Shown piece by piece: positions 50,222 to 58,222 of a stretch of 64,000 nucleotides of DNA. The stretch's first letter is position 1. Every line of letters starts with the position of its first letter. Below the pieces are notes generated by a model. It saw only the letters and a list, made by a program, of their open reading frames with translations, did no database searches and was not told the origin of the DNA. This DNA comes from Vibrio nitrifigilis (GTDB lineage: Bacteria; Pseudomonadota; Gammaproteobacteria; Enterobacterales; Vibrionaceae), in NCBI RefSeq assembly GCF_015686695.1, contig NZ_JADPMR010000003.1, forward strand, positions 310,001 to 374,000, given 5' to 3'. Both the position numbers and the translations under genes were made by a program.

Positions 50222-50245
50222 TTTAGTTGATTGAAATCAACTAAA
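50222..50245. promoter_or_regulatory. FNR-type box 2 within a 24-bp palindrome
   Basis: TTTAGTTGATT, GA, AATCAACTAAA is a perfect inverted repeat whose core TTGATTGAAATCAA also matches the FNR consensus. Centre-to-centre distance to box 1 is 38 bp. No obvious plus-strand gene follows, and btuB is about 450 bp away. No coding capacity is recognised in 49976-50337. Confidence 0.5.
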
Positions 50246-50337
50246 AATGTTCATTGATTTTATCAAACCACGAACTCAACTCTGCTATAGCCAGTTCTTT
50301 ATCTACTTTTTTCTGAAACTACTACCAATTTTTATAC

Positions 50338-50562
50338 TCAATCAGATAATTTTATATCTCCTCGGCGAACGAGCATGCAGAAACGAGAGTAGTCGTGACT
50401 ATAAACAAATATCCTATGAGGGACGCTAGCTCCGCTCATAAATGAATCGAATGCTGAAAGAGTGGCTTTCGGTAACGATGATGGGTCAACAACTTTCCAA
50501 GGAACATCTGGCAGTTCGAATTCTTCTAGTGTCGGCAGTAGGTTTAAGTATGGGTCAGTCAT
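50338..50562 (-). CDS. Small hypothetical protein
   Basis: 74 residues, not recognised. Acidic N-terminal half, proline-rich (ELPDVPWKVVDPSSLP), and a C-terminal part with aromatic/basic residues (HRIFVYSHDYSRFCMLVRRGD). AGGGA lies about 9 nt before the ATG. It sits downstream of the 50-residue ORF and the AbiEi-like gene on the same strand and could be the last gene of that operon. The product is soluble by composition. It may be real but the only evidence is context and a ribosome-binding site. Confidence 0.45.
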   Translation of the reverse strand: MTDPYLNLLPTLEEFELPDVPWKVVDPSSLPKATLSAFDSFMSGASVPHRIFVYSHDYSRFCMLVRRGDIKLSD

Positions 50563-50619
50563 GCATTTTATCCCTGCTTATAGTGTAAGATTAATCAGTA
50601 GTGCTTAAATTTATTTGGT

Positions 50620-50772
50620 TTAGGTTCTAGATGATTTCAATTCAATGGATTCTCGCCACTGCCGTGATTCCTTAACACTACGCTCAAGGTGATCGTCACT
50701 TTTAAGATGCAAACCGTTTCGTCGGTTACGAGCGGCACGGTACAAGATAGCTCTGCGTTGTTTCTCGGTCAT
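50620..50772 (-). CDS. Small basic hypothetical protein
   Basis: 50 residues, starting MTEKQRRAILYRAARNRRNG and ending SSRT. The N-terminal half is strongly basic and the rest mixed-charge, consistent with a nucleic-acid-binding peptide or small antitoxin-like protein. GGAGG lies 5 nt before the ATG, an unusually good site for this A/T-rich region. Located between the AbiEi-like gene and the 74-residue ORF, all on the minus strand. Function unknown. Confidence 0.5.
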   Translation of the reverse strand: MTEKQRRAILYRAARNRRNGLHLKSDDHLERSVKESRQWRESIELKSSRT

Positions 50773-50866
50773 AAAACCTCCCATTCACCAATTTGCCAGT
50801 ATGATTCTATTTTTGCTAGTCCTATGTTTATGAAAGTCAGTTTTGAACTTCCTAACATAGCAAAGT

Positions 50867-51820
50867 TCACAAAGGTAATGTGTTGAACTCTCCGTATTTA
50901 TCATTGATAAGATAAGCCACTTCTCTATTGCGCGCATCCTTAGATAGTAGCAACTCAGCCATAGTTAGTAATGCCAACGCAGGTTGACCAATTTTTAAAG
51001 ACTCGCCCCAAAATGGCTTTATTACTTTAAGAGGTGGCAACTCTTTATGTCCGATAGAGTACTTGACCGGTTGATGTCGGCTAAACAATAGTATCTCGTG
51101 AGGGTGGTTATATTTTGTAAGCTGAGTCGCGGCCACTTCTCCACCCCAAACATCTCCTGGCTGCAATAAGATATCTTCCCAATTGTCAACCGGAGGATAA
51201 GTCGTCACCTGATGATAGCGAGCTAAAATGTGACCATAGCTTTTCAACCATTCATAACGCAGCTCTGGCTCATTTAAAAATCTTCTTTGGCGTTTATTCT
51301 TTACTATATGGTTGTTTTCAATAAGGTACTTCATTGCCTTTGTAACCATACCAACCGAAATGTCCGCTTTAGATGCAATATTCGCATAGGTCCCATTGAT
51401 AAGGCCTTTTTCAGCGAAAAGAGCAAATAAGCACTTCATGATACCGATAGTCATAAACTGGTGAGATTTATTTTGTTTTATCGGAGGTCTATTGCCAATG
51501 AATATGCATATGTCACCAGTCATTACTCTTACGTTTCCGGAGTCATCGGCATAGTTGATATTTGAGTCATGGCATAACTGCCTAAGATAATCGCTAAGGT
51601 GATTACAGAAAAGTATGTCGTTAGCTTTTGGTCGTCGTTTCAAATAGCTTTTAATACTTTCTTTACGATGTATATGAGCATAAAAAATATTAAAAGTTAT
51701 CGGCTGACCATTAACTGTCATTTTAAGCTGTGGCCTACCACCCATTTTTCCATCCGTATAGACAGCGTTGAATTCTGACGGTAAGCCAATAAGATTGGGT
51801 TCGTTATGGAGTTGTTTCAT
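50867..51820 (-). CDS. AbiEi-family (type IV antitoxin-like) transcriptional regulator
   Basis: About 317 residues from the MKQLHNEPN methionine at 51820 (the frame is open to 51856). The N-terminal half resembles the AbiEi_2-type domain (NDILFCNHLSDYLRQL, then NYADDSGNVRV and ICIFIGNRPP). A winged-helix segment follows at about residues 130-180 (GTYANIASKADISVGMVTKAMKYL), and the C-terminal half contains LLQPGDVWGGEVAATQLTKY. AbiEi proteins repress their own operon by binding inverted repeats; one is present at 51842. No nucleotidyltransferase toxin is adjacent: two small ORFs sit in that place. Confidence 0.7.
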   Translation of the reverse strand: MKQLHNEPNLIGLPSEFNAVYTDGKMGGRPQLKMTVNGQPITFNIFYAHIHRKESIKSYLKRRPKANDILFCNHLSDYLRQLCHDSNINYADDSGNVRVMTGDICIFIGNRPPIKQNKSHQFMTIGIMKCLFALFAEKGLINGTYANIASKADISVGMVTKAMKYLIENNHIVKNKRQRRFLNEPELRYEWLKSYGHILARYHQVTTYPPVDNWEDILLQPGDVWGGEVAATQLTKYNHPHEILLFSRHQPVKYSIGHKELPPLKVIKPFWGESLKIGQPALALLTMAELLLSKDARNREVAYLINDKYGEFNTLPL

Positions 51821-51841
51821 CGTAAATACACGCCTCATACA

Positions 51842-51862
51842 TTTTTCATGATTCATGAAAAA
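51842..51862. promoter_or_regulatory. Palindromic operator of the AbiEi-like gene
   Basis: TTTTTCATGA, T, TCATGAAAAA: a perfect 10-bp inverted repeat with a 1-bp centre, 21 bp before the preferred start. Its position fits autoregulation. It also argues against the start at 51856, which lies inside it. Confidence 0.65.
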
Positions 51863-52179
51863 AGTTAAACTATAGAGTTTTATAGCTTAAAAACTTAAAA
51901 CTTTCGAGAAAAATGAAAAAAAGCAGTAAATTTTATTGAGGAAATTTCATTAAAATCAATAGGTAGGATTAAAAACATACATTCACTACGCATTTCTTGA
52001 AAGTATGAATACAACAATAGGAGGAGTGATATTTTTATTATAATAATCAATATATTAGTTCTATTTTTAGGTCATTTTTGTCATGCTAAACCCACTTTAT
52101 TTGAGAACCATTAATATTTAAATTTATTATTTAAAAATCAATTACTTATGAAAATAATAAGTAATTAAAAAAGGGTTAA

Positions 52180-52217
52180 TTCAAACTTTCAGTACGTACT
52201 TTCAAACTTTCAGTACG
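52180..52217. repeat. Short tandem direct repeat
   Basis: TTCAAACTTTCAGTACG occurs twice (52180-52196 and 52201-52217) with a 21-bp period. A further inverted pair AATTACTTAT / ATAAGTAATT lies just upstream (52139-52166). The 51863-52532 stretch is A/T-rich and shows no credible gene. Confidence 0.6.
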
Positions 52218-52532
52218 CCTATTTTTATGATGTTGAGCAATAAACTAACGCTGAAAAAGAAGGCTAAAACTCTTCATAACCCAAAGAGCTCAGACAGAAA
52301 CTTTAACGGTTGCCCATGTACTCAATACTATCTATCATTACCCCAGACCAAGCATACGCCCCTTGGTCTTTAAATATGAGGCATACTTTGTATGTGGGTC
52401 CGCGCAGCACTTGGTCACAGTCAGTTCGTAAGGAACAAAGGTGACATTGAGATGGCAGCGGCATCTCTGACTTACCGTTGAATAACTCTTAATGAAATCG
52501 TATTAGATCCATCTTCTATATTATCCACTACT

Positions 52533-53206
52533 TGTAGTGACCAACAAAAATTATCTCACGCTCGTATCCTGACAACTATCCATATCAGTTCTTGACCTAC
52601 ATCCCCCAACAGAAGATTATGACTACAGTTACATATTCAATCACCATTTGACGATTTTCATATCTTATGGTTTTAGTGCAACACGTAATTAACTAGAGCG
52701 CTAGCATACAATTACTTATTATCAAAGAGGCCGCAAATGAATTACATCAATAATGAACATTATCTATATGAATTAATAAAGGATTTAAGTGATGACCGAA
52801 ATGCAACGAGTTATCGTGGATATTTTTATATTACTGCAGTTGTTAACGGCAATACAAAAGTAGTAGCTGATAGTATTGACTGCATGTTTATCAAGCACTT
52901 TGACCATGTTGAGGTCGATGTTATGTGGGAAGATTGCGGGTATAAGAACTACAGAGACATGGGGGTCTATGGGTTGATGCGGTCACAATATTTCACCATT
53001 AAAAATATTACGGATAACTCATTTCAACTATTGGATAGTAATGGTTCATATGAGTTAACGTTCGAATGGTAAGAAAACTAACAAATAGAATACCGAAATC
53101 GTTTGTTTCACATAAGGCTTATTGGAAGTCGATGAGACCAAAATACTTGAGCATCCATGTGTTAGGAAAACTCTAAAACTGTGGCCAATTTTTGTTGACC
53201 ACTACA
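52533..53206. mobile_element. Inverted-repeat-bounded segment carrying one orphan gene
   Basis: The left end TGTAGTGACCAACAAAAATT (52533-52552) and the right end, whose reverse complement is TGTAGTGGTCAACAAAAATT (53187-53206), match at 18 of 20 positions. TGT...ACA ends of this type occur in IS3- and IS481-like elements. The 674-bp interior has no transposase, only the 111-residue gene. No clear target duplication is visible. It could be a non-autonomous cassette or an IS remnant. Confidence 0.45.
52737..53072 (+). CDS. Orphan hypothetical protein
   Basis: 111 residues, not recognised. No signal peptide or membrane segment. It is acidic with many aromatic residues and looks like a small alpha/beta domain: an N-terminal helix (HYLYELIKDLSDDRN), strands (GYFYITAVVNG, HVEVDVMWEDCGY) and a C-terminal hairpin (YFTIKNITDNSFQLLDSNG). 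AGAGG lies about 7 nt before the ATG. Followed by a terminator-like hairpin at 53237, so it appears to be a complete single-gene unit between inverted repeats. Confidence 0.6.
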   Translation: MNYINNEHYLYELIKDLSDDRNATSYRGYFYITAVVNGNTKVVADSIDCMFIKHFDHVEVDVMWEDCGYKNYRDMGVYGLMRSQYFTIKNITDNSFQLLDSNGSYELTFEW

Positions 53207-53236
53207 GGGAGAGAGTAACAATAAATCAAATCACAG

Positions 53237-53260
53237 ACACATAACATCTATGTGTTTTTT
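53237..53260 (+). terminator. Probable terminator after the orphan gene
   Basis: Stem ACACATA / TATGTGT with loop ACATC, followed by T6. Nothing else is recognised in the gap 53261-53610. Confidence 0.6.
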
Positions 53261-53610
53261 GCCAAACTTTACGAACAAGGTTATTGGACTATTTTTCTCC
53301 ACCAAGAATTTATTAATGCCTCAGTGTTCTATATTACATATAAATGATGAGTAACTCATTTTTGGGGCATTCCTAGGCACATCAAAATCTTGAATCCATA
53401 TTCCGATAAGTTTCCCCTCCTTTAGTTAAAAAAACATCCCAAACAAAATCGACCTATAAAGGTTCAAATTTCGTGTAATTAATTACATTCATCAGTTTTC
53501 TTGTAGCTATTTCTCAGTCACTCATCAGTTGACAAAAAAACAATTTAGCATAAAATAAGTTTACATTTCACAACTTTTGCATAGTTTAACCCAACATACG
53601 GATAGAACGA

Positions 53611-54207
53611 ATGACCAAAAAACCTGAATTTTATGCTCCAGACCTAACGGAAGAACGCTTGCACATATTGAGTGAAAACCTACTCGATGTGCTCGATGAG
53701 GCCCATCATTACTCAGAAAGTCCCAATGCGACGGCCTGGTTTAAAGGCACTGCAAATTATGGTTTACCACAGGGAATGCTAATCCGTATGCACTCAGACA
53801 GTGCTTATCCATGGCTCACACTTGCCAACCAAACAATGGATTACACTGCTAGAGTTGGAAACACTCTTGTTCAATTTGTTGTAGATGACCCTCACTCACC
53901 TCGCAAGCAACATCGCCTTAAACGCAATGCTGTTGAAAAGCATCAAATATCTCTTGAATTAGAGGAAGACTATGTTGATACCCCATTGATTTGGCGATTT
54001 TACTTAAATCCTATATCTAATGGTGTTGATTATTCCCCATCTATTTCTTTATTGGGTTTCAACGGCAATGGCAACGTAATATGCAGTTGGGAATACGACA
54101 CAGTTGTAACTGGTCCTGTTGTTACAGACAAACCAGAGTCGGTTGAAATTGATGAACCATTATTGGTTCGTAAAAAGAAAGTACAAAAAAAGGTCTCTGA
54201 TGAGTAA
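53611..54207 (+). CDS. Unknown protein paired with XRE/ImmA gene (candidate toxin)
   Basis: 198 residues, not recognised by family. Helical N-terminus (residues 8-40), then a beta-rich middle (GMLIRMHSDSAYPWLTLANQT; LIWRFYLNPISNGVDYSP) and a lysine-rich C-terminal tail (RKKKVQKKV). No membrane segments. The next gene, an XRE-ImmA protein, starts 5 nt after the stop, so they form a two-gene unit. XRE-ImmA proteins often act as antitoxins or regulators for an adjacent protein (for example the RosmerTA defence pair), so this is the candidate toxin. That role is inference from context. Confidence 0.65.
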   Translation: MTKKPEFYAPDLTEERLHILSENLLDVLDEAHHYSESPNATAWFKGTANYGLPQGMLIRMHSDSAYPWLTLANQTMDYTARVGNTLVQFVVDDPHSPRKQHRLKRNAVEKHQISLELEEDYVDTPLIWRFYLNPISNGVDYSPSISLLGFNGNGNVICSWEYDTVVTGPVVTDKPESVEIDEPLLVRKKKVQKKVSDE

Positions 54208-54212
54208 AAGAA

Positions 54213-55301
54213 ATGATTTATCAAGCTGTTAATCGTTTTAACGGCGAGCAACTAAAATTGGCGCGAGTAGCTGCTGGTCTATCGCTAGCAGATGTAGGAG
54301 ATGCTTTACAGGTAACAAGACAATATGCATCTAGGCTAGAAAATAATGCTTCTCCATCGGATGCACAAATAGAGCTTCTTAGTAGTCTTCTTTCAGTCAA
54401 TACAAGCTTCTTCTTTAGGCCAAGAGTAAAGACCATTGAAGCTGAACAATGCCATTTTAGAAGCTTGAGATCGTCAACTCAGACACTCAAAAAAACAATA
54501 ATGGCTCAAGTAGAAATGCTTGATAGTTATTTTGTTTCTGCTATAGAAGATGAAGTAGGCTTTCCGGAAGTAAGCATCTTTTCAGCAGAAGATCATGAGT
54601 TCAGGTCGATGAAAGATATTGAGCTTCTCGCTGAACGCGCAAGAAAAGAGTTCGGTCTTGGCTTAGGCCCGATATCTAACATGATAAAATTGCAAGAGAA
54701 GCTGGGTTGTATTGTTGTCAATCTTACTGATGCTGATGAACGCATTGACGCATTCTCTATATATACGTCTCGTCCATTAATTGTAAGAAATACAACAAAA
54801 CAGAGTCCAGGTAGGCTTCGCTTTGACTGTGCACACGAGTTAGGCCATCTAATTATGCACCAAGGTATTGAGACAGGTTGTCGAGCCACTGAACAACAAG
54901 CCAATAACTTTGCTAGCGCATTTTTAATGCCAAGAAGCTCTTTCGTTGCAGAGTTTCCAAGAGTAAGAGGTTCATACTTTAATTGGGATGCGCTTGTTGA
55001 AATGAAAGTTCGATGGGGCGTCAGCCTTAAGGCCATTCTATATAGAGCAAAAGCTCTCGGACTGATAACTAGTGACAAAGCTAAATCAGGTTATATCTAC
55101 CTCTCAAGAAATGGCTTTGCAAAGGTTGAAAGGGGCGATGAACTGATGAATATAGAGCACCCTATGATGCTTCAAAGAGCTATAGAATTACTAGATATTC
55201 ACACTCTTGAAAACCTTATCGCTAATAGTGGTTTAAGCCGACAGCTTTTGAAGGAGCGTTACAGTCTAATGTTACCCCCTCCACCTTTGCGTTCCGTTTA
55301 A
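54213..55301 (+). CDS. XRE-family HTH fused to ImmA/IrrE-type metalloprotease
   Basis: 362 residues. Residues 10-65 form an XRE helix-turn-helix (LKLARVAAGLSLADVGDALQ, then VTRQYASRLEN). Residues about 140-260 form an ImmA/IrrE (COG2856, peptidase M78) domain with the zinc motif HELGH at 208-212 and the downstream glutamate in TEQQANNFASAFLMP. The C-terminal 90 residues have no known motif. In this family the protease cleaves a partner repressor or antitoxin; here DNA-binding and protease sit in one chain. Probably controls its own operon with the upstream 198-residue gene. Confidence 0.88.
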   Translation: MIYQAVNRFNGEQLKLARVAAGLSLADVGDALQVTRQYASRLENNASPSDAQIELLSSLLSVNTSFFFRPRVKTIEAEQCHFRSLRSSTQTLKKTIMAQVEMLDSYFVSAIEDEVGFPEVSIFSAEDHEFRSMKDIELLAERARKEFGLGLGPISNMIKLQEKLGCIVVNLTDADERIDAFSIYTSRPLIVRNTTKQSPGRLRFDCAHELGHLIMHQGIETGCRATEQQANNFASAFLMPRSSFVAEFPRVRGSYFNWDALVEMKVRWGVSLKAILYRAKALGLITSDKAKSGYIYLSRNGFAKVERGDELMNIEHPMMLQRAIELLDIHTLENLIANSGLSRQLLKERYSLMLPPPPLRSV

Positions 55302-55307
55302 ACTATC

Positions 55308-55358
55308 TTAAATGGCCAATTAGCAACCCATCTTAGGGGACACCGATTGGCCATTTAA
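55308..55358. terminator. Inverted repeat between convergent genes
   Basis: Perfect 13-bp arms TTAAATGGCCAAT / ATTGGCCATTTAA with a 25-nt loop, lying between the convergent XRE-ImmA and res genes. It has no T run, so it is either a weak bidirectional terminator or an insertion relic. Confidence 0.45.
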
Positions 55359-55374
55359 CAATCCATATCGGAAA

Positions 55375-57975
55375 TTAGTTCAAATAATCAAAGGCCAGCT
55401 CACTTTCGAAAAGCGATTTAGCATTATCTGAATCTAAAACTTGTTTTCTCACTGTTGGCTCCATGAGATCTAATACCTTTAACTTCCCATTAAAGGCCGC
55501 AACAGATTCTATTCGACGATATTTTCTTGCATTCTTATCTGCATATTCTGCAAGTCCCTTCAACTTAGGCAAGGCATCGCTTAAGTGCAAGCTATGTGGA
55601 TCGACGATATCAACTGCGATCGTTCCGTCAGGCTTTCTCGCGAAGAAGATAAAATCCGGTCTCAATAATTTATATTCACCATTATCGAGATATGCTATGC
55701 CTAAACTATCTTGGCTACCTCGAGAAGGATTTCTGTACCATGCTTCAAATCCATCTCTATTAGTCTCATGCTCTATTACCTTAATTTCCCAATCATTTAA
55801 TATAGCAGGGAAAAGACCATCGTCCTTCGACATTAAATGAGAGTCAAAAGTTGGCAAAAGCACTTCCGAACCGTCAGCAAGCCTTTCCGTTGTTGGTTCC
55901 ATCCATGTTTTAGGAAGAGATAGATCGACGTCCTGTGGCTCTTTACTCATCTCTCGAATTTGGCGATAAACATCTTGGCGCACGTCCGTGAGGTTCTTTA
56001 TTGAAACTCGATGCTCTTTGAACCATTGATTGGCCAATTTTTCAGCTTCTGAGTTTAAGTATTCAGAAACATCCTTAACCAATCCAAGAGCTGCAATGTC
56101 AACATGAGCATCCATTAAAGCCTCTTCTCTTGAATCAGCAACTGGATTGTTATCCGCGAGGTGCTCAGCATATGTTCTGGCTAAATCTGGACTAAACGCT
56201 CGAGCTGCACGTTTGTACGCATCTTCAATTACTGCGTAATCGGCCTCTTCAACGAAGTCATCAAAAGACATACTTTTTCCACCTAAATCGGCTCTCAAGC
56301 TTTTTCCATCTACTGTCAGTACATCTTTTCTTGCTTCCGCAACCTGTGTCGAATAACGTGCGCACGCAGCATTTAGCACTTTGTGCATCTCTTCATGAGC
56401 TCTCTTTCCTGCGTTTTCCAACAATTGATCGTGCGATAACTCATGTGCCAAAGCAGTCAAACGCTTGATAGGCTTAGCAACTTTCTGCGGTAATATCTGG
56501 GAGGGGATATTTGAAAAAATTGCCCAGATATCGTTGCTAACTTTAGTGTTAGGCTCCAGCTTAACAGGATTAATAAGCACACGACGCCCTTGGATAGGCG
56601 CTTCACCTTCGCTAAAGCTCCCATGCATTAATGACTCTGCTACCGCTTCAACAGACTTCTTGTCGAAAAATGGCAGCAAACAATCCACAGCATTTAGCCT
56701 ATCGTTACCAGGAATTCTACGAGCTAACGGTGTTCGAACCATTCGCCCTAGTAACTGCGTAATGTGGGTTTGATCCTTCGCATGTCTAAACGAGACCATC
56801 ACTTCAGCTCGAGGGCAATCCCACCCAGTACTGATTGCATCTTTTGCAATCAGTACTCGTATTTCTGTATCATCCTGAACTCTTTCTGGTTGCGTGTAAT
56901 ACACTGTATGACGGCCAAAGTTCATCGTGGTTCTTTCACCAAATACATGAGCAATATTTGTATTTTTAAGATCAGGCCAACGTTCAAAAATAGTATCTAA
57001 TGCACGACTGATATCATCTGGGTTAGGCTTGTTTGGTACTTGAAGTATCATCAAGGGTAACATTGGCTGAAGCCCTTCAGCAGCTGTATAATCGGCCCAA
57101 GCTTGGCTTGATTCAACAATCTTATCTGTCGCTCTTCTCACCAGAACTGTATCGAATTGACCTGCTTCATCAGGAATATCGAGGATAATCGTATCCTTTA
57201 ACAATCCCGACTCTTGGACTCTCGAAGGGTCAACAACAACATTAGGTAGTGTACTTCGCCCTTCAGCTACACTCATAGCTTGATTAAAACGCTCTACTGT
57301 CGCGGAAATACCCCAAACAACAGGAATTGCAGGCACAGAGCCGGAACCGTTAATTAGTCTTTTAACAATGGTTGACTTATCATTCTGAGCAGCTTTGCTC
57401 TTAGAGCCCATACCACGATGCGCCTCATCAAGAACGAGATACAAGGTTAAATTGGGGTCTTCAATTGTGTTGCGAATCACTTCCCAGATTGTGTGTGAAC
57501 GCAGATCTGGGCGAATCTCTGGGAATAACTCGTTTTGCGCAGAATTTTGAGCATCGGGATCGTATCCCCGAACTAGAAGACTGTTTTTACTCAACTTCTG
57601 AGTATTTAGAAAGTACACTTTCCCAGGCTCGAATTTCTCCAGACTGAAAGAATTCTCTACCACAACAAGATCTGTATGGTTTAGTTTGTCAGCCGCTTCC
57701 ATTAAACGAAAGCGTGTTTGCTCATTCAAAGATGGATCATCACTAAACCATATAACAACCGCACCGGGGTCAGCTTCAAAATCAAATTCATCATCCCCAT
57801 AGAACAATGCCTCGAATGCAGCCGCAGCCATAACTGTTTTACCTGCACCAGTGGTCGCCGTTAACGAGAACGCATGTATATCATCATCCTCATGCCAACG
57901 CTTTTTAGCTTTAGTCAAATTATTGAGCGAGTCATGTACTGCCTCACGTTGGTAATCTTTTAACGTAAATTTCAC
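55375..57975 (-). CDS. res: Type III-like restriction helicase-nuclease subunit (Res)
   Basis: 866 residues. SF2 helicase core: Walker A TTGAGKT at 41-47, DEAH box at 183-186 (LVLDEAHRG), SATVER motif III near 240, and motif VI QLLGRMVRTPLAR near 410. A long helical middle follows. Near residue 770 a RPDFIFFARKPDGTIAVDIVD segment sits where type III Res proteins carry a PD-(D/E)xK nuclease; the usual lysine is replaced (DIV), so nuclease activity is uncertain. GTG start with GGAGAG 8 nt upstream, 3 nt after the mod stop, hence coupled to mod. An IS in mod probably reduces its expression. Confidence 0.85.
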   Translation of the reverse strand: MKFTLKDYQREAVHDSLNNLTKAKKRWHEDDDIHAFSLTATTGAGKTVMAAAAFEALFYGDDEFDFEADPGAVVIWFSDDPSLNEQTRFRLMEAADKLNHTDLVVVENSFSLEKFEPGKVYFLNTQKLSKNSLLVRGYDPDAQNSAQNELFPEIRPDLRSHTIWEVIRNTIEDPNLTLYLVLDEAHRGMGSKSKAAQNDKSTIVKRLINGSGSVPAIPVVWGISATVERFNQAMSVAEGRSTLPNVVVDPSRVQESGLLKDTIILDIPDEAGQFDTVLVRRATDKIVESSQAWADYTAAEGLQPMLPLMILQVPNKPNPDDISRALDTIFERWPDLKNTNIAHVFGERTTMNFGRHTVYYTQPERVQDDTEIRVLIAKDAISTGWDCPRAEVMVSFRHAKDQTHITQLLGRMVRTPLARRIPGNDRLNAVDCLLPFFDKKSVEAVAESLMHGSFSEGEAPIQGRRVLINPVKLEPNTKVSNDIWAIFSNIPSQILPQKVAKPIKRLTALAHELSHDQLLENAGKRAHEEMHKVLNAACARYSTQVAEARKDVLTVDGKSLRADLGGKSMSFDDFVEEADYAVIEDAYKRAARAFSPDLARTYAEHLADNNPVADSREEALMDAHVDIAALGLVKDVSEYLNSEAEKLANQWFKEHRVSIKNLTDVRQDVYRQIREMSKEPQDVDLSLPKTWMEPTTERLADGSEVLLPTFDSHLMSKDDGLFPAILNDWEIKVIEHETNRDGFEAWYRNPSRGSQDSLGIAYLDNGEYKLLRPDFIFFARKPDGTIAVDIVDPHSLHLSDALPKLKGLAEYADKNARKYRRIESVAAFNGKLKVLDLMEPTVRKQVLDSDNAKSLFESELAFDYLN

Positions 57976-57978
57976 GAC

Positions 57979-58222
57979 TTACTCTCCATTAGTGAACTGA
58001 AAATTGTTTAGATAAGCTTCATACAAGCGAACAGGTTCCACATTTTTAGGAAGATTTCTCGCTACAGACTGAAAGCGGCGATCATCATTGGTAACTATGT
58101 AAGCAATTCTCATGTCTTTACTTTCGGTTGCTCTTACACAAAACTCCTGACTCTTATCGAGATCTGCCAGCACGCCGTAAGTTTCAGCAATATCCCATCC
58201 TTGCGGGGGAAGCTCCTCAATC
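57979..58222 (-). pseudogene. mod: 3' fragment of the type III-like methyltransferase mod
   Basis: C-terminal 79 codons of the methyltransferase, cut off by the IS at 58223. Removing the IS and one GATT copy joins AAAAGGATT to GAGGAGCTT in frame, reading GKRI-EELPPQGWDIAETYG, and gives one 711-residue protein. The fragment contains an AYIVTNDDRRFQSVARNLP stretch typical of the end of these enzymes. An internal GTG could initiate a 64-residue peptide, but this is unlikely to work alone. The stop lies 3 nt from res. Confidence 0.88.

Noticed and set aside
50247..50429. 60-residue hydrophobic plus-strand ORF near the island border
   Set aside because: No ribosome-binding site; low-complexity A/T-rich sequence overlapping the better supported minus-strand 74-residue ORF.
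52240..52530. Possible decayed coding sequence left of the orphan gene
   Set aside because: Short open stretches can be read, but stops interrupt all frames and no protein family could be recognised, so it is left as unassigned intergenic DNA.
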